Shown piece by piece: positions 63,662 through 64,000 of a stretch of 64,000 nt of DNA. The DNA lies in contig CACDPE010000002.1 in NCBI GenBank assembly GCA_902554655.1, forward strand, positions 1-64,000, written 5' to 3'. Under the pieces are notes generated by a model. That model was not told the origin of the DNA, ran no database searches, and saw nothing but the letters and a program-made list of their open reading frames with translations. The position numbers and the translations under genes were made by a program. The stretch is from an uncultured Bacteroidota bacterium (lineage in GTDB: Bacteria; Bacteroidota; Bacteroidia; Flavobacteriales; Flavobacteriaceae). Position 1 is the first letter of the stretch, and each line of letters opens with the position of its first letter.

Positions 63662-64000
63662 ATGAAAGTTAAAATTATTAATAAATCTAATAATCCAATT
63701 CCTAAATACGAGACTTCTCTTTCAGCTGGAATGGATTTACGTGCTTATTTAAAAGGCTCAATAACTTTACATCCTGGAGAAAGAAAGTTAATAAAAACTG
63801 GGTTATACATCGAATTGCCCGAAGGTTGTGAAGCACAAGTAAGGCCTAGAAGTGGTTTAGCCTTTAAAAATGGAATTACTGTTTTAAATTCACCTGGTAC
63901 TATTGATGCTGATTATAGAGGAGAGTTAGGGGTCATTTTAATTAACCATTCTAACGAAAATTTTATTGTCAAAAGTGGAGACAGAATAGCTCAGTTAGTA
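63662..64000 (+). CDS. dut: Deoxyuridine 5'-triphosphate nucleotidohydrolase, 3' end missing
   Basis: The first 113 codons of dUTPase, which converts dUTP to dUMP and keeps uracil out of DNA; the gene runs off the right edge. Visible motifs: [14 protein letters not shown] (motif 1), [12 protein letters not shown] (motif 2), [19 protein letters not shown] (motif 3, with the catalytic Asp) and GDRIAQLV (motif 4). It starts at the ATG at 63662, 9 nt after atpG, and is probably cotranscribed. Confidence 0.95.
   Translation, partial: MKVKIINKSNNPIPKYETSLSAGMDLRAYLKGSITLHPGERKLIKTGLYIELPEGCEAQVRPRSGLAFKNGITVLNSPGTIDADYRGELGVILINHSNENFIVKSGDRIAQLV

Overview
The window is a compact, AT-rich (roughly 30% G+C by eye) stretch of a Bacteroidota chromosome, most likely a marine flavobacterium with a small genome. 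The evidence is the gene content and order (acpP-fabF-IPExxVDY-like-pyk; DUF4837; DUF4254 next to a GT9 transferase; a SprE/PorW-like lipoprotein and bactofilin just before the ATP synthase genes; atpBEFHAG without atpDC), repeated -7 promoter elements of the Bacteroidota type TAnnTTTG, many small lipoproteins, and a UpxY-type NusG paralog. No phage, transposon, CRISPR array or rRNA operon was seen. One tRNA (Cys) is present.

Layout. 1-4.7 kb: start of an AddB-like nuclease gene, an OmpA-family outer-membrane protein and an AddA/RecB-like helicase-nuclease (minus strand). 4.8-10.4 kb: superoxide dismutase, then a minus-strand run purN-rnhA-YncE-like lipoprotein-PfkB kinase-PurF paralog. 10.5-15.4 kb: plus-strand acpP-fabF-IPExxVDY-like-pyk-rbfA-LolE-like permease; rnc, which I expect in this order, is missing. 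15.4-25.8 kb: dusB, lepA, a coupled cassette of three lipoproteins (YHYH protein, MORN-like protein, SCO1), an APC transporter fused to stress domains, an MBL hydrolase, a small membrane protein, an M1 peptidase, rnpA and a small zinc-ribbon gene. 25.8-32.6 kb: sppA, elaA-like, rpiB, a very AT-rich gap, rnr, a hydrolase and a LysE exporter. 32.6-42.9 kb: tRNA-Cys, folB, glnS, an SPFH protein, gltX, an AlkB-type alkane monooxygenase, ybeY, mnmG, a methyltransferase and holB, with two ParB-binding parS sites at 39.03 and 40.94 kb.

42.9-47.7 kb: pgk, a DUF4837 lipoprotein, tatA, an M23 peptidase and a GH3 protein. 47.7-52.2 kb is the most unusual part: two paralogous membrane proteins, each with an extracytoplasmic kelch-like region, one membrane helix and a cytoplasmic winged-helix-like tail. 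They flank a WecA/MraY-type sugar-phosphate transferase and sit beside an orphan UpxY antiterminator. I read this as a candidate surface-polysaccharide sensing and control locus. 52.4-58.1 kb: purD, a small DUF6341-like protein, DUF4254 with a GT9 transferase, a 2Fe-2S ferredoxin and a SprE/PorW-like TPR lipoprotein. 58.1-64 kb: bactofilin, atpZ with a non-ATG start, atpB-E-F-H-A-G and the start of dut.

The genome is tightly packed. Six convergent gene pairs overlap at their stop codons and one more is separated by a single base, and only two convincing intrinsic terminators were found. Several genes start 5-8 bases after the -7 element, suggesting leaderless or near-leaderless mRNAs. Functional names come from motif recognition, not from database searches.
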